This document shows positions 19,048 through 27,124 of a stretch of DNA of 64,000 nucleotides, piece after piece. Position numbers and translations under genes: made by a program. The notes under the pieces were generated by a model. That model saw only the letters and a list, made by a program, of their open reading frames with translations, was not told the DNA's origin and did no database searches. Origin of the DNA: Kibdelosporangium persicum (lineage in GTDB: Bacteria; Actinomycetota; Actinomycetes; Mycobacteriales; Pseudonocardiaceae); contig NZ_JAAATY010000016.1 of assembly GCF_013280595.1 (NCBI RefSeq), positions 124,001 to 188,000 on the forward strand, written 5' to 3'. Positions within the stretch are counted from its first letter, which is position 1; every line of letters begins with the position of its first letter.

Positions 19048-19686
19048 TCAGATCGCCGCCTGAAGCATCGCCGAGATCCGGTTCTTGTCGGCGGGCGCGT
19101 AGGTGAGCCAGCCGTTCTGGGCGTACGAGATGTAGCGGCCCACGTCGGTGTCGAACCAGGTGAGTTCCAGCTTGCCGACCACGCTGAGCTGCCCCAGCCG
19201 GTGCCGTGGGCGTTTCAGGTACGTGCTCGCGGTGGCGGCGTCGGAGGTCTCGCAGTCCGCGGTGAACGTGACCGAACGTCCTTGGCCGGCCTTCTCGTCC
19301 GGCAACAGGTCGACCATGCCGCGCACGACACCGCCCGGTTGGTCGAACCGCAGCACCTGGCCGTCCTGCACGACCCGGTACGCCCGTGTGCCCGCGCTCA
19401 CCACCAAGGCGCGGGCACACGAGCCGCCCTCGATCCCGACCATGGCCACGGCCGAATCGGGTTTCCCCATGGTCGTGAGGGCGTCCTCCACCTCGGTCGA
19501 GGGTTTGCCGCGGTGGGCCAGGCCGCGGCGTTCCAGGTCGTCGAGCACCGCGGTCCGGATGCCCACCCGTTGTTCCCAGGTCACGCCGTTGTGCGGGATC
19601 TCGAAGGGATAGGCGGGGGCTTCGATGCGCAACTGTTCCCGGAGGATGTCCATGGCCGCCAGGGACAAGGCGAAGTCCGTCATCAC
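19048..19686 (-). CDS. EspG-family type VII secretion-associated chaperone
   Basis: 212 residues. The pattern FALSLAAMDILREQL near the start, the beta-rich middle and the C-terminal VGRYISYAQNGWLTYAPAD (ending in a short helix) match the EspG fold that binds PE/PPE-type substrates in the cytosol. The ATG overlaps the stop codon of the PPE-like gene, so chaperone and presumed client are co-translated. No ESX core genes (EccB–E, MycP) are in the window. Confidence 0.8.
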   Translation of the reverse strand: MMTDFALSLAAMDILREQLRIEAPAYPFEIPHNGVTWEQRVGIRTAVLDDLERRGLAHRGKPSTEVEDALTTMGKPDSAVAMVGIEGGSCARALVVSAGTRAYRVVQDGQVLRFDQPGGVVRGMVDLLPDEKAGQGRSVTFTADCETSDAATASTYLKRPRHRLGQLSVVGKLELTWFDTDVGRYISYAQNGWLTYAPADKNRISAMLQAAI

Positions 19687-21080
19687 TCTCCGATCACCGG
19701 CTGCGCGGTCTGCTGATCGACCCCGAAGATCGCGTTCGGGTCCGGTTCGACCAGGTAGTCGGGCCGTTGGTGCTCGTAGTCCTCTTCCCGGTTGGCGTGT
19801 CCCGCGGGCACTCCGCCCATGCCCATCCCCGGCACGCCACGCGCGCCAGGCGCACCCGGCCGGGTGGCCGCCGCGTTCGGGCCGCCGGGCGCGACCGGTC
19901 CGACACCTGCCCGTGCGCCCGGTCCGGGCTGCTGGGCCGAGCCGGCCGGTGGCATGGCGGTTGCCGGGCTGCCCCCGACGAAACCCGTTGAGAAGCCGCC
20001 GGTTCCAGGCGTACTACCGCTGAACCCGTTCGACGGCACGAAGGAGCTGTTGATCGGAGTGAAACCTTGTTGCGTGGTACGGAAATCCGGCGCCACCGGA
20101 GGCGCGGGCGTCGGCGTTGGCGTAGGCGTAGGCGTAGGCGTAGGCGTTGGCGTAGGCACCAACGGATCCGGCACCGGCCGTACGGGATTCGGCGACGCGG
20201 GCGGGCGCGGCGTGATCCCCGGCGGCTGCTGGGGAGTGAGCTGCGGCCGTTGGGTCTGCTCCTGCAACACGTCGCGGGTGCCCTGCGGCTGGTGCCCGTC
20301 GAGCTGGGTGACGAAGTTCTGCGTGGACTGCCCCGAACCGGCCATCGTGGGCGGTGGGGCGAACGCGGGCATCGTGGCTGCGTAGTCGATCAGCGCCTTG
20401 TCGTACTTCTCGACCGCCTCGGCGGCCTGGCGGTGCGCGGCCTCCTGCGCGGCGGCGTTCTCCCGCAGCTGGGACATGGCCTGCTGCTGTGCGACCGGAT
20501 CGGTCTGCGCGTTGGCCTGCTGCAAGGCGTCCGTCATGGAGAAGTTCCCGGGCGGCGGCACACTGTTGCGGATGTCGGCGGCCAGCTGCGCCTGTGCCGT
20601 CAACCGGTTGCCCGCCAGCTGCGAACCCTGCGCCACCGAGTTGAACCACGTGCTCAGCGAGCCGGTGAAGGCCCGTGCCGCGTCCGCACTCGCGCCCTGC
20701 CACTCGGACGCGCTCCTGGTCACCGACTTGTGCAGCGCGTCGGACAGTTCGACAAAGGCGTTGCCCAGCTTGGTCCACGACGAGCCGATCGTGCCGACCT
20801 GGCCGGGATCGTTGCGGCCGTCGACCATCTTCTTGAGCTCTTCGTGCGAGTACCCCATGTAGTCCGGATTGGGCGGGGCGCCGAGCTCCCGGTACTCGGC
20901 TCCCTCGCGCAGCCGGTTGCCCTGGGTCTTGGTCTGCTTCCGCAGGTCCTTCTCGGCCTTGTCGAGCTTGCGCTGCGCTTCCCGGTACGCGTCGGTGCCC
21001 GGCTTCTTGCCGGCCAGCTCCTCCTGGGCGTTGTGCAGCTTGCGGAACGAGTCCGCCAGGTTGCGTTCCTTCTCGGTCAT
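19683..21080 (-). CDS. PPE-like/WXG-fold type VII secretion substrate with proline-rich C-terminal half
   Basis: 465 residues. Residues about 1–55 are a charged coiled coil; 70–240 form a long helical hairpin with SEWQGASADAARAF (a WxG turn), as in PPE/WXG100 domains. After residue 250 the protein is Pro/Gln/Thr-rich, with an uninterrupted (TP)n tract around residue 310 encoded by a GGCGTA/GGCGTT microsatellite at about 20106–20156. The C-terminal 120 residues are low-complexity Gly/Pro. It overlaps its neighbours by 4 nt on both sides. It probably acts at the cell surface or is secreted; the role is unknown. Confidence 0.75.
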   Translation of the reverse strand: MTEKERNLADSFRKLHNAQEELAGKKPGTDAYREAQRKLDKAEKDLRKQTKTQGNRLREGAEYRELGAPPNPDYMGYSHEELKKMVDGRNDPGQVGTIGSSWTKLGNAFVELSDALHKSVTRSASEWQGASADAARAFTGSLSTWFNSVAQGSQLAGNRLTAQAQLAADIRNSVPPPGNFSMTDALQQANAQTDPVAQQQAMSQLRENAAAQEAAHRQAAEAVEKYDKALIDYAATMPAFAPPPTMAGSGQSTQNFVTQLDGHQPQGTRDVLQEQTQRPQLTPQQPPGITPRPPASPNPVRPVPDPLVPTPTPTPTPTPTPTPTPAPPVAPDFRTTQQGFTPINSSFVPSNGFSGSTPGTGGFSTGFVGGSPATAMPPAGSAQQPGPGARAGVGPVAPGGPNAAATRPGAPGARGVPGMGMGGVPAGHANREEDYEHQRPDYLVEPDPNAIFGVDQQTAQPVIGE

Positions 21081-21454
21081 ACGCTGCTCGACCCCTCGAT
21101 CATGCCGCCGTTGGCCAGCTCGACGGTGGCGTAGCTGTCCATCGCGGTGGACAGCCCGGACTCGAGGTCGTCGAGCACCTTCTCCACCTGCACGAGGACT
21201 TCCCGCAACGACCGCTCGTCGCCGGACGCCACCAGCCGGGCGTGCTCGGACACGAACACACCGCCGGGCGTGTTGCTCAGATACGGCTCACGGTCGATCT
21301 GGTCGAGCGTCTTGCGATGCGCCTCGAGTTCGGCGCGCACCTTGGCGACCGCGTCCATGATCGGCTTGCCGCCCTCTTCGGTCAGCAGGAAACCGCCCGC
21401 GCTCGCGGCCTCCACCAGGTTCTTCGGCGGTGCCGGGTTGATCTGGCTGCTCAT
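21077..21454 (-). CDS. Small helical protein, first gene of the EspG/PPE-like operon
   Basis: 125 residues from the ATG at 21454, chosen because GGAGGAGG stands 7 nt upstream; a longer frame extends to 21496 without one. The protein is helical with two long amphipathic stretches (AVAKVRAELEAHRKTLDQI and LREVLVQVEKVLDDLESGL), consistent with a WXG100-like partner of the PPE-like protein encoded next. The stop overlaps that gene's start. No catalytic motif is seen. Confidence 0.7.
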   Translation of the reverse strand: MSSQINPAPPKNLVEAASAGGFLLTEEGGKPIMDAVAKVRAELEAHRKTLDQIDREPYLSNTPGGVFVSEHARLVASGDERSLREVLVQVEKVLDDLESGLSTAMDSYATVELANGGMIEGSSSV

Positions 21455-21525
21455 GAGACCTCCTCCTCCGTCAGAGAAGAGGCACCACCCCCACACCCGG
21501 TTCCCCCAACCTCACCCACACCCCG

Positions 21526-21763
21526 TGTCCACCACTCCAGCACCCCGAAACACCCGCACCGACACCCCGTGTCCACCTTTCCGGCACCCCGAGTCCACCG
21601 TTCCGGCACCCCGAAATGCGCACACCGGCACCCCGAAATCGCGGTGCCGGTGGTAGTGCGACATCGGGGTGCCGGAACGGTCAACTCACCGTGCCGGAAA
21701 GGTCAACTCATGGTGCCGGAGTGGTGGACACGGGGTGCCGGAGTGGTGGACACGCGGGGCCGG
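21526..21763. repeat. Head-to-head array of 22-bp repeats
   Basis: Five consecutive 22-bp units in one orientation (21526, 21548, 21570, 21592, 21614) are followed by a 40-bp centre (21636–21675). Four 22-bp units in the opposite orientation then start at 21676, 21698, 21720 and 21742. Units share GGTGCCGG (CCGGCACC on the left) and mostly GTGGACAC or GTCAACTCA. The array fills the 374-bp gap between the EspG operon start and the Bax-inhibitor gene, so it lies immediately upstream of the operon's first gene. There are no spacers of the CRISPR type. Confidence 0.9.
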
Positions 21764-21775
21764 GAGGACAGAAAA

Positions 21776-21804
21776 CCGGACCCCGGCGCTGGGCCGGGGT
21801 CCGG
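21776..21804 (-). terminator. Hairpin terminator of the Bax-inhibitor-like gene
   Basis: CCGGACCCCGGC (21776–21787) and GCCGGGGTCCGG (21793–21804) form a perfect 12-bp stem with a 5-nt loop, 24 nt past the stop codon of the minus-strand gene. It separates that gene from the 22-bp array. Confidence 0.75.
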
Positions 21805-21828
21805 TGTGGGTTCAGCTTGAGACCGATG

Positions 21829-22653
21829 TCACTCGCTGCTGTTGAGTGCCCAGAGCAAGCGCAGGATCTCGACGTACAGCCAGACCAGCGTGGTCATCAG
21901 GCCGAACGCGGCGTACCACGCCCACTTCGACGGCATGCCCTGGCGGATCATCTGGTCCGCGAGGTCGAAGTCGAGCAGGAGCATGAACGCGGCGATGCCG
22001 ATCACCACGAGGCTGAAGATGATCGCCAGCGTGCCGTTGCCGCGGATGCCCATGTTGACGCCGAACAAGCCGAGCACGAGGTTGATCAGCATCAACAGGA
22101 CGGCGCCACCGGCCGCACCGATGACCCACTTGGTCAGCTTCGGCGTCACCTTCACCGCGCCGGTCCGGTAGACCACCAGCATCACCGCGAACACCAGACC
22201 GGTGCCCAGCAGCGCCTGGAAGGCGATTCCGGGGGCGAACGCCTCGAACACGCCGGTCAGCGCGCCGAGGAAGACACCTTCGGCCGCCGAGTAGGTCAGG
22301 ACCAGACCCGCGTTGGGGGTCTGCTTGAAGATGACGACCAGCGACACGACCAGGCCGACCAGACCACCGATGATCAGCGGCGGGTACGGGCTGATCTGCT
22401 GGCCCAGCACAAGGACAGCCGTGATGATGCCGGTCAGCAGGGCGACGCCCAGCGTCGTGGCGGTCTTCATCACGACGTCGTCGACGGTGATCGGGCGGTC
22501 CGCCTGAGTCGGCGGCGCCTGGTCAACGCCGTATCCGGGCATACCACCCTGTGGGTAGCCCTGCGGACTGCCGAAGCCCGCGTAACCAACGTTTCCGCGG
22601 GTCTGCAAGTTGCGGAACGCGGGGTTGCTCGAAGAACGCACCTGATCCTCCAT
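21829..22653 (-). CDS. Bax inhibitor-1/YccA-family membrane protein
   Basis: 274 residues from the ATG at 22653 (MEDQVRSSSNPAFRNL). A 60-residue cytosolic N terminus rich in Gly/Pro/Gln (GSPQGYPQGGMPGYG) precedes seven transmembrane helices. The YccA/BI-1 family is implicated in calcium leak and membrane-protease control; the actinobacterial members are uncharacterised. The end RLLWALNSSE is charged and cytosolic. The gene is monocistronic with its own hairpin terminator, and its promoter region is shared with the divergent deacetylase-like gene. Confidence 0.88.
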   Translation of the reverse strand: MEDQVRSSSNPAFRNLQTRGNVGYAGFGSPQGYPQGGMPGYGVDQAPPTQADRPITVDDVVMKTATTLGVALLTGIITAVLVLGQQISPYPPLIIGGLVGLVVSLVVIFKQTPNAGLVLTYSAAEGVFLGALTGVFEAFAPGIAFQALLGTGLVFAVMLVVYRTGAVKVTPKLTKWVIGAAGGAVLLMLINLVLGLFGVNMGIRGNGTLAIIFSLVVIGIAAFMLLLDFDLADQMIRQGMPSKWAWYAAFGLMTTLVWLYVEILRLLWALNSSE

Positions 22654-22728
22654 GGGCCTGTTGTGGCCTTCACCGGGTCCAACGGCCGGAAGCGCCCGTG
22701 TGTTCCCGTCGGTAAAGCAGATTTTACT

Positions 22729-22754
22729 CTGATCGATCCAACCAAATCGATCAG
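22729..22754. promoter_or_regulatory. Inverted repeat in a divergent promoter region
   Basis: CTGATCGAT (22729–22737) and ATCGATCAG (22746–22754) are perfect 9-bp arms 8 nt apart. They lie 76 bp upstream of the Bax-inhibitor-like start and about 112 bp upstream of the divergent gene at 22867. This suits a dimeric repressor or activator; the protein is unknown. Confidence 0.4.
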
Positions 22755-22866
22755 GCCAACGGCAGCCTAACGCGTCCGGCTCGCGCGATGTGTTCGGTTC
22801 GTGACCTTCACCTGCGGTTTTCAACCTCCTGTCACGTCCCCGGACGGGCGGTCTACCTTGTGGGTG

Positions 22867-23952
22867 ATGGGTGCACGCAGAGCGAGGGACTGGCGGCCGA
22901 TCACGCTGGCTACCGCGTTGATCGCGACCTTTGTGATCCTACTGGGCATCGGCATGCGGAAGCCCGAGGAGGCCAGGCCCGCGCCGGTCGCCACGGCCAC
23001 CCCACAGGACTGGATGCGCAAACTCGCACCCGGCGAGCGTCCGCCGCAGTTCGTGCTGTTCTCGTTCGACGGCGCGGGATCGCACGACCAGTGGCAGCGC
23101 CTGCTCGACCTGGCGGGCAGGTCGAACGCGAGGTTCACGGCCTTTCTGTCCGGCGTGTACCTGCTGGCCGACGACCAGCGCAAGCAGTACACGGCGCCGG
23201 GGCGCGCGGCCGGGCAGTCGTCGATCTCGTTCGGCGGATCACCCGACGAGGTCAGGACCAGGATCGCCGACCTGAACACCGCGGTGCAGCGTGGCATCGA
23301 GATCGGCACGCACTACAACGGCCACTACTGCAGCCCGCGGTGGACCACCCAGCAGTGGCAGTCCGAGCTGCGGCAGTTCTTCCAGTTCGTCGACCAGGCC
23401 GGCGTGCAGGGCCTGAAGATCGACAGCACCGCCGTCAAGGGCGGCAGGCTGCCGTGCCTCGAAGGCAAGTTCGACGCCGTGTTCGACGCGATGAAGAGCC
23501 GTGGCCTGACCTACGACTCCAGCCAGGTGTCCGACGGCGTGCTCTGGCCGGCCAAGGAGAAGGACATCTGGGAGTTCGCGCTGCCGATGGTGCGCATGCC
23601 CGCCGTGAACAACAAAAAGGTCACGATGGTCGACTACCAGATCTGGGAGGCGTTGAACCGCTCGAAGGACGACAAGTCGAAACGTGACGAGTTCGCCAGG
23701 GCGACACTCGAGCTGTACCGCGCGGCCTACGACGCGACGCTGCGCGGCAACCGGGCGCCGCTGCTGATCGGCAACCACTTCCTCGACTGGGCCGGCGGCG
23801 GTTTCGGCGTCGCGGCCGAGCAGTTCATGGGTGAGGTCTGCGGCAAACCGGAGACCGTGTGCACGACGTTCTCCGACGTGATCAGGTGGCTGGAACTGCA
23901 GGACCCGGCCGTGCTGGAGCAGTTGCGCAGCCTGCCCGCCGCCCAGACCTGA
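22867..23952 (+). CDS. Membrane-anchored polysaccharide-deacetylase-like protein
   Basis: 361 residues from the ATG at 22867; a longer frame begins at 22801 without support. Residues 12–32 form a single membrane anchor (ITLATALIATFVILLGIGM). The extracellular domain has NodB-type features: FVLFSFDGAGSH with the metal/catalytic Asp region, and EIGTHYNGHYC with the His pair. The usual TFDDG motif is altered to SFDGAG, so the chemistry may differ. It probably acts on a cell-wall or capsular glycan. It stands alone between two control regions. Confidence 0.75.
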   Translation: MGARRARDWRPITLATALIATFVILLGIGMRKPEEARPAPVATATPQDWMRKLAPGERPPQFVLFSFDGAGSHDQWQRLLDLAGRSNARFTAFLSGVYLLADDQRKQYTAPGRAAGQSSISFGGSPDEVRTRIADLNTAVQRGIEIGTHYNGHYCSPRWTTQQWQSELRQFFQFVDQAGVQGLKIDSTAVKGGRLPCLEGKFDAVFDAMKSRGLTYDSSQVSDGVLWPAKEKDIWEFALPMVRMPAVNNKKVTMVDYQIWEALNRSKDDKSKRDEFARATLELYRAAYDATLRGNRAPLLIGNHFLDWAGGGFGVAAEQFMGEVCGKPETVCTTFSDVIRWLELQDPAVLEQLRSLPAAQT

Positions 23953-24015
23953 TCGCACGGGCAACTTTTCCCGGCTCCCGGATCGTCCCCCGGTACGGCA
24001 GAAGGGAGTCGCCCC

Positions 24016-24504
24016 ATGGGGGTCCGCGACCGGGAGTTCGCGCAGTTCGTCGACGCGAACACCACTCGGCTCAGACGCACGGCATATCTGCTGTGCGGTG
24101 ACTGGCACCGCGCCGAGGACCTCGTCCAAGTCGCGTTCCTGAAGGTCTACAAGTCGTGGCCGAAGGTCGCGTCGTCACCGCTCGGTTACGCCCGCCAGAC
24201 GCTGACCAACACGGTGATCGACGAATCACGCAGGTTCTGGCGGCGGGAGCAGCCGACGTATCCCCTGCCCGACACCGCGGGGACGAACGCCGACCAGGAC
24301 ATCGCACTGGATCTGCGCCGGGCCATGGCCGCGCTGCCGCCCAGGCAGCGCGCGGCCGTGGTCCTGCGGTACTGGGACGACCTGCCCATCGCGGCGGTCG
24401 CGGACCTGCTCGGATGCTCTGAGGGAACCGTGAAAAGCCAGTGTGCCAAGGGATTGGCCGCGTTGCGCGAGATGGTCACCGACCGGCTGGAGGGACACCG
24501 ATGA
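24016..24504 (+). CDS. SigE-family ECF RNA polymerase sigma factor
   Basis: 162 residues. Region 2 (RRTAYLLCGDWHRAEDLVQVAFLKVYKSW) and region 4 (LPPRQRAAVVLRYWDDLPI then LLGCSEGTVKSQ) are typical of the actinobacterial SigE subfamily of about 165–175 residues. Its ATGA overlap with the next gene indicates a co-translated pair with a membrane partner. AGAAGGGAG lies about 8 nt before the ATG. Stimulus and regulon are unknown. Confidence 0.92.
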   Translation: MGVRDREFAQFVDANTTRLRRTAYLLCGDWHRAEDLVQVAFLKVYKSWPKVASSPLGYARQTLTNTVIDESRRFWRREQPTYPLPDTAGTNADQDIALDLRRAMAALPPRQRAAVVLRYWDDLPIAAVADLLGCSEGTVKSQCAKGLAALREMVTDRLEGHR

Positions 24505-25340
24505 GCGATCACGAGAGCGCGCAGGCCCGAGAACTGCTCAGCGAGCTGCTGCGCGACGAACCTCCGGTGACCACCGACTCGGCCACGCTCGTCCGCAAAG
24601 GGCGCCGACGCGCGGTGATCGTCCGCTCAGCGGCCATCGGCGGCGTGACGCTCGGCGTCGTGGGGGCCGTGCTTGCCGCCACACTGGCCCGGCCTGAGCC
24701 GGACATGTCCCCGGCTCTGCCGGTCGTCACCACCACGTCCCAGACGCCCACCAAGATGCGCCTGTTCACCGAGGACGACCGGTCCCGCAGGCTAAGCAGG
24801 GCTCTGCAGGACGCCAAGGACCAGTTCATCCCGCCCGGGCTGATCGTGGCGGCCGAACCGGACACCTGGGGAGTCGAGACGGCGCTGCAGGTCGTCAAGG
24901 CGAACACCAACGGGTTGCTGCGGCCGCAGTGGGCGTACTTCGCCAGCGTCCATGTGGGCAACGACAAGGATGGCTACGGCTCGCTGTCGGTGCACGTCAA
25001 CAGCACGGGCACCGAGGGCCGATGCGCCACACCCGGCGTACCACCACTCAACAACGACGTGCTCGTCGAATGTACGGACACGACACTGCCCGACGGCACG
25101 CGGGCGGCGGTGAGCCGGTACGAGGGCCGCAGTCCGACCGGCTTCAGCGGCCACGAAAGCTACCGGCAGCTCGCTGTCGAAGCCGTCCGCCCGGACGGCA
25201 CACGGATCTACGTGTCCGCCACGAACCGGGCGCCGGGCATGTACATGGCTTCCCCGGGAGCGGTTCCGCTCCGGGCCGAGCCACCGCTCGGCACCGCCGA
25301 CGTGCTGAAAATCGTGCAACTGCCGGGCATGAGGTTCTGA
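24501..25340 (+). CDS. Single-pass membrane partner (putative anti-sigma factor) of the SigE-family sigma factor
   Basis: 279 residues from the ATG at 24501, which overlaps the sigma stop. Residues 1–45 are cytosolic and charged, about 47–68 form a transmembrane helix (AAIGGVTLGVVGAVLAATL), and the remaining 200 residues are extracytoplasmic with several cysteines (EGRCATPGV, VECTDTTL). The arrangement is that of a regulatory membrane partner, but no HxxxCxxC zinc motif is present. The anti-sigma role is inferred from position and topology. Confidence 0.7.
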   Translation: MSDHESAQARELLSELLRDEPPVTTDSATLVRKGRRRAVIVRSAAIGGVTLGVVGAVLAATLARPEPDMSPALPVVTTTSQTPTKMRLFTEDDRSRRLSRALQDAKDQFIPPGLIVAAEPDTWGVETALQVVKANTNGLLRPQWAYFASVHVGNDKDGYGSLSVHVNSTGTEGRCATPGVPPLNNDVLVECTDTTLPDGTRAAVSRYEGRSPTGFSGHESYRQLAVEAVRPDGTRIYVSATNRAPGMYMASPGAVPLRAEPPLGTADVLKIVQLPGMRF

Positions 25341-25380
25341 AGGCAGGTCCCGACCGAGTGACCCGACTTGCGCCCGGATA

Positions 25381-26382
25381 ATGAAAACCGATATCAATGT
25401 CGGGGTGAAGATCGCTTTCGTCGGAAAGGGAGGCAGCGGCAAGACCACGCTGGCCTCCCTGTTCCTGCGCCACCTCGGCGCCGCGTCGCGGCCGGTGCTG
25501 GCCGTGGACGCCGACATCAACCAGCACCTGGCCGGCGCACTGGGCGCCTCGGAGCCGGAGACCCTCGCCCTGCCGACGCTCGGCGAGAACCTGCCACTGA
25601 TCAAGGACTACCTGCGCGGCGACAACCCGCGGATCGCCTCGGCGGCCGAGATGGTCAAGACGACCCCGGCGGGTCGCGGATCGCGCGTGCTGCGGGTGGT
25701 CGAGGACAACCCGATCTACGCCGCCTGTGTGCGCGAGATCGACGGTGTCCGGCTGGCCGTGACGGGTCCGTTCGGCGAGGAGGACCTCGGTGTCGCGTGC
25801 TACCACTCGAAGGTCGGCGCGGTCGAACTGATGCTCAACCACATGGCCGACGGACCGGGCGAGTACGTCGTGGTCGACATGACCGCCGGTGCCGACTCGT
25901 TCGCGTCCGGCCTGTTCACCCGGTTCGACGTGACGTTCCTGGTGTGCGAGCCGACCGTGCGCAGCATCGGCGTGTACCGGCAGTACCTGGGCTACGCCAA
26001 GGACTTCGGCGTCAAGGTGGCCGTGGTCGGCAACAAGATCTCCGACGACGAGGACCTCGCGTTCCTGCGTGAGCACGTCGGCGACGACCTGCTGACGTGG
26101 GTGTCGCGGTCCGGGCACGTGCGTGCGGCCGAACGCGGTGAGATCCGTCCGATCGACGCCTTCGAGCCGGAGAACCGCGAAGCACTGCGCACCATGCAGG
26201 CACTGGTCGACGCGACCAGCAAGGACTGGCGGCGCTTCCAGGACCAGGCCGTGCAGTTCCATCTCCGCAACGCGCACGCATGGGCGAACGAGCGCACCGG
26301 CCGCGACCTCGCCGGGCAGATCGACCCGGAGTTCACTCTTGGGGCGGTCCCGCTGGCGGGCTCGGCCGTCAACGCTGGATAG
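25381..26382 (+). CDS. CooC/MinD-like P-loop ATPase
   Basis: 333 residues. A deviant Walker A motif (FVGKGGSGKTTLA, about residues 12–24) and the VDADINQHL and VVVDMTAGADS switches place it with the SIMIBI ATPases related to CooC and ArsA. CooC proteins help insert nickel into CO dehydrogenase, but no nickel enzyme lies nearby, so the target is unknown. The gene is followed 28 nt downstream by an SCO5389-family gene. From memory, the same ATPase–SCO5389 pair occurs in Streptomyces near filament-forming coiled-coil genes, as here. Confidence 0.85.
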   Translation: MKTDINVGVKIAFVGKGGSGKTTLASLFLRHLGAASRPVLAVDADINQHLAGALGASEPETLALPTLGENLPLIKDYLRGDNPRIASAAEMVKTTPAGRGSRVLRVVEDNPIYAACVREIDGVRLAVTGPFGEEDLGVACYHSKVGAVELMLNHMADGPGEYVVVDMTAGADSFASGLFTRFDVTFLVCEPTVRSIGVYRQYLGYAKDFGVKVAVVGNKISDDEDLAFLREHVGDDLLTWVSRSGHVRAAERGEIRPIDAFEPENREALRTMQALVDATSKDWRRFQDQAVQFHLRNAHAWANERTGRDLAGQIDPEFTLGAVPLAGSAVNAG

Positions 26383-26410
26383 CACCAACCGCAGAAACAC
26401 GGAGGAATCC

Positions 26411-26803
26411 ATGTCCTTGGACGTGCCAACCGCGTTGCTGGAGAAGGCGGAGCGTGGCGATGTCACCGACGCCGAGTTCGTCGACTGCGTCCGGGTATCC
26501 CTGCCCTACGCGTGGGATCTGATCAGCGAGGTGGCCACCAGGGCCAAGGAAGGCACCGCGGAGTTCGCCGACAACACCACACCGCCGCCCAGCGAGGCCG
26601 AACGCGGCCAGTTGCTGCGGGCACTGGCGTCCGACGCCATCCGCGGCGGGCTCGAGCGCCACTTCGGCGTGAAGCTCAGCTTCCAGAACTGCCACCGGGT
26701 CGCGGCGTTCCTGCCGTCCGCTGTGGACAGTGACCGGTACCGCGCGTTCATCTCGCCGCGCGGCCAGCTGCTCAACCAGAGCCCCGAGCTGCGCGACTGC
26801 TGA
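26411..26803 (+). CDS. SCO5389-family protein of unknown function
   Basis: 130 residues from the ATG at 26411, with GGAGGA upstream. The sequence opens MSLDVPTALLEKAERG and closes LNQSPELRDC, both characteristic of the SCO5389 family conserved across actinomycetes. It contains LPYAWDLISEV and ALASDAIRGGLERHFGV, mostly helical, and no signal peptide. It is co-transcribed with the CooC-like ATPase, so it is a likely client or partner. The function of the family is not known to me. Confidence 0.8.
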   Translation: MSLDVPTALLEKAERGDVTDAEFVDCVRVSLPYAWDLISEVATRAKEGTAEFADNTTPPPSEAERGQLLRALASDAIRGGLERHFGVKLSFQNCHRVAAFLPSAVDSDRYRAFISPRGQLLNQSPELRDC

Positions 26804-26808
26804 CGGGC

Positions 26809-26846
26809 GTCCCCGATGCGGCTGCCGGCGCGGCCGCATCGGGGAC
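26809..26846 (+). terminator. Hairpin after the CooC-like/SCO5389 pair
   Basis: GTCCCCGATGCGGC (26809–26822) and GCCGCATCGGGGAC (26833–26846) form a perfect 14-bp stem with a 10-nt loop, 5 nt after the stop codon. No U-tract. The rest of the 321-bp gap up to 27124 shows no convincing gene. Confidence 0.75.
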
Positions 26847-27124
26847 ACAATGCCCGGCTACTTCAGCAGGATCACCGCGACCGAGACGCACGGCGCCGGG
26901 TCACATGCTTCGAAATCACCCGATCAGGCGGCGGACATCGTGCTGGAGGCGCTACGTGACCGCCCCCAGCATGCCTATTTACCCCGACTCCGCCGCGGCA
27001 GACGGCGCCGACCGGGTGAAGTTCGGCAAGGGGAACGGAAACTGTCCGCAGCCACGGCGGCGTCGGCGCGAATGAGCCGAGGGTTCCACTGGTAGATCTG
27101 GACACGGCGGGTAGCCTCGCGAGC

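Noticed and set aside
21526-21763. CRISPR array
   Set aside because: Units are contiguous 22-mers without spacers, drift in sequence and reverse orientation at the centre; no cas genes in the window.
25381-26382. Nickel-insertion protein CooC of a CO dehydrogenase cluster
   Set aside because: No CO dehydrogenase or hydrogenase genes lie nearby; only the ATPase family can be supported.
26850-27095. Possible 81-residue gene in the gap after the SCO5389-family gene
   Set aside because: No ribosome binding site, Arg-rich end, no recognisable motif; starts 3 nt after a terminator hairpin.
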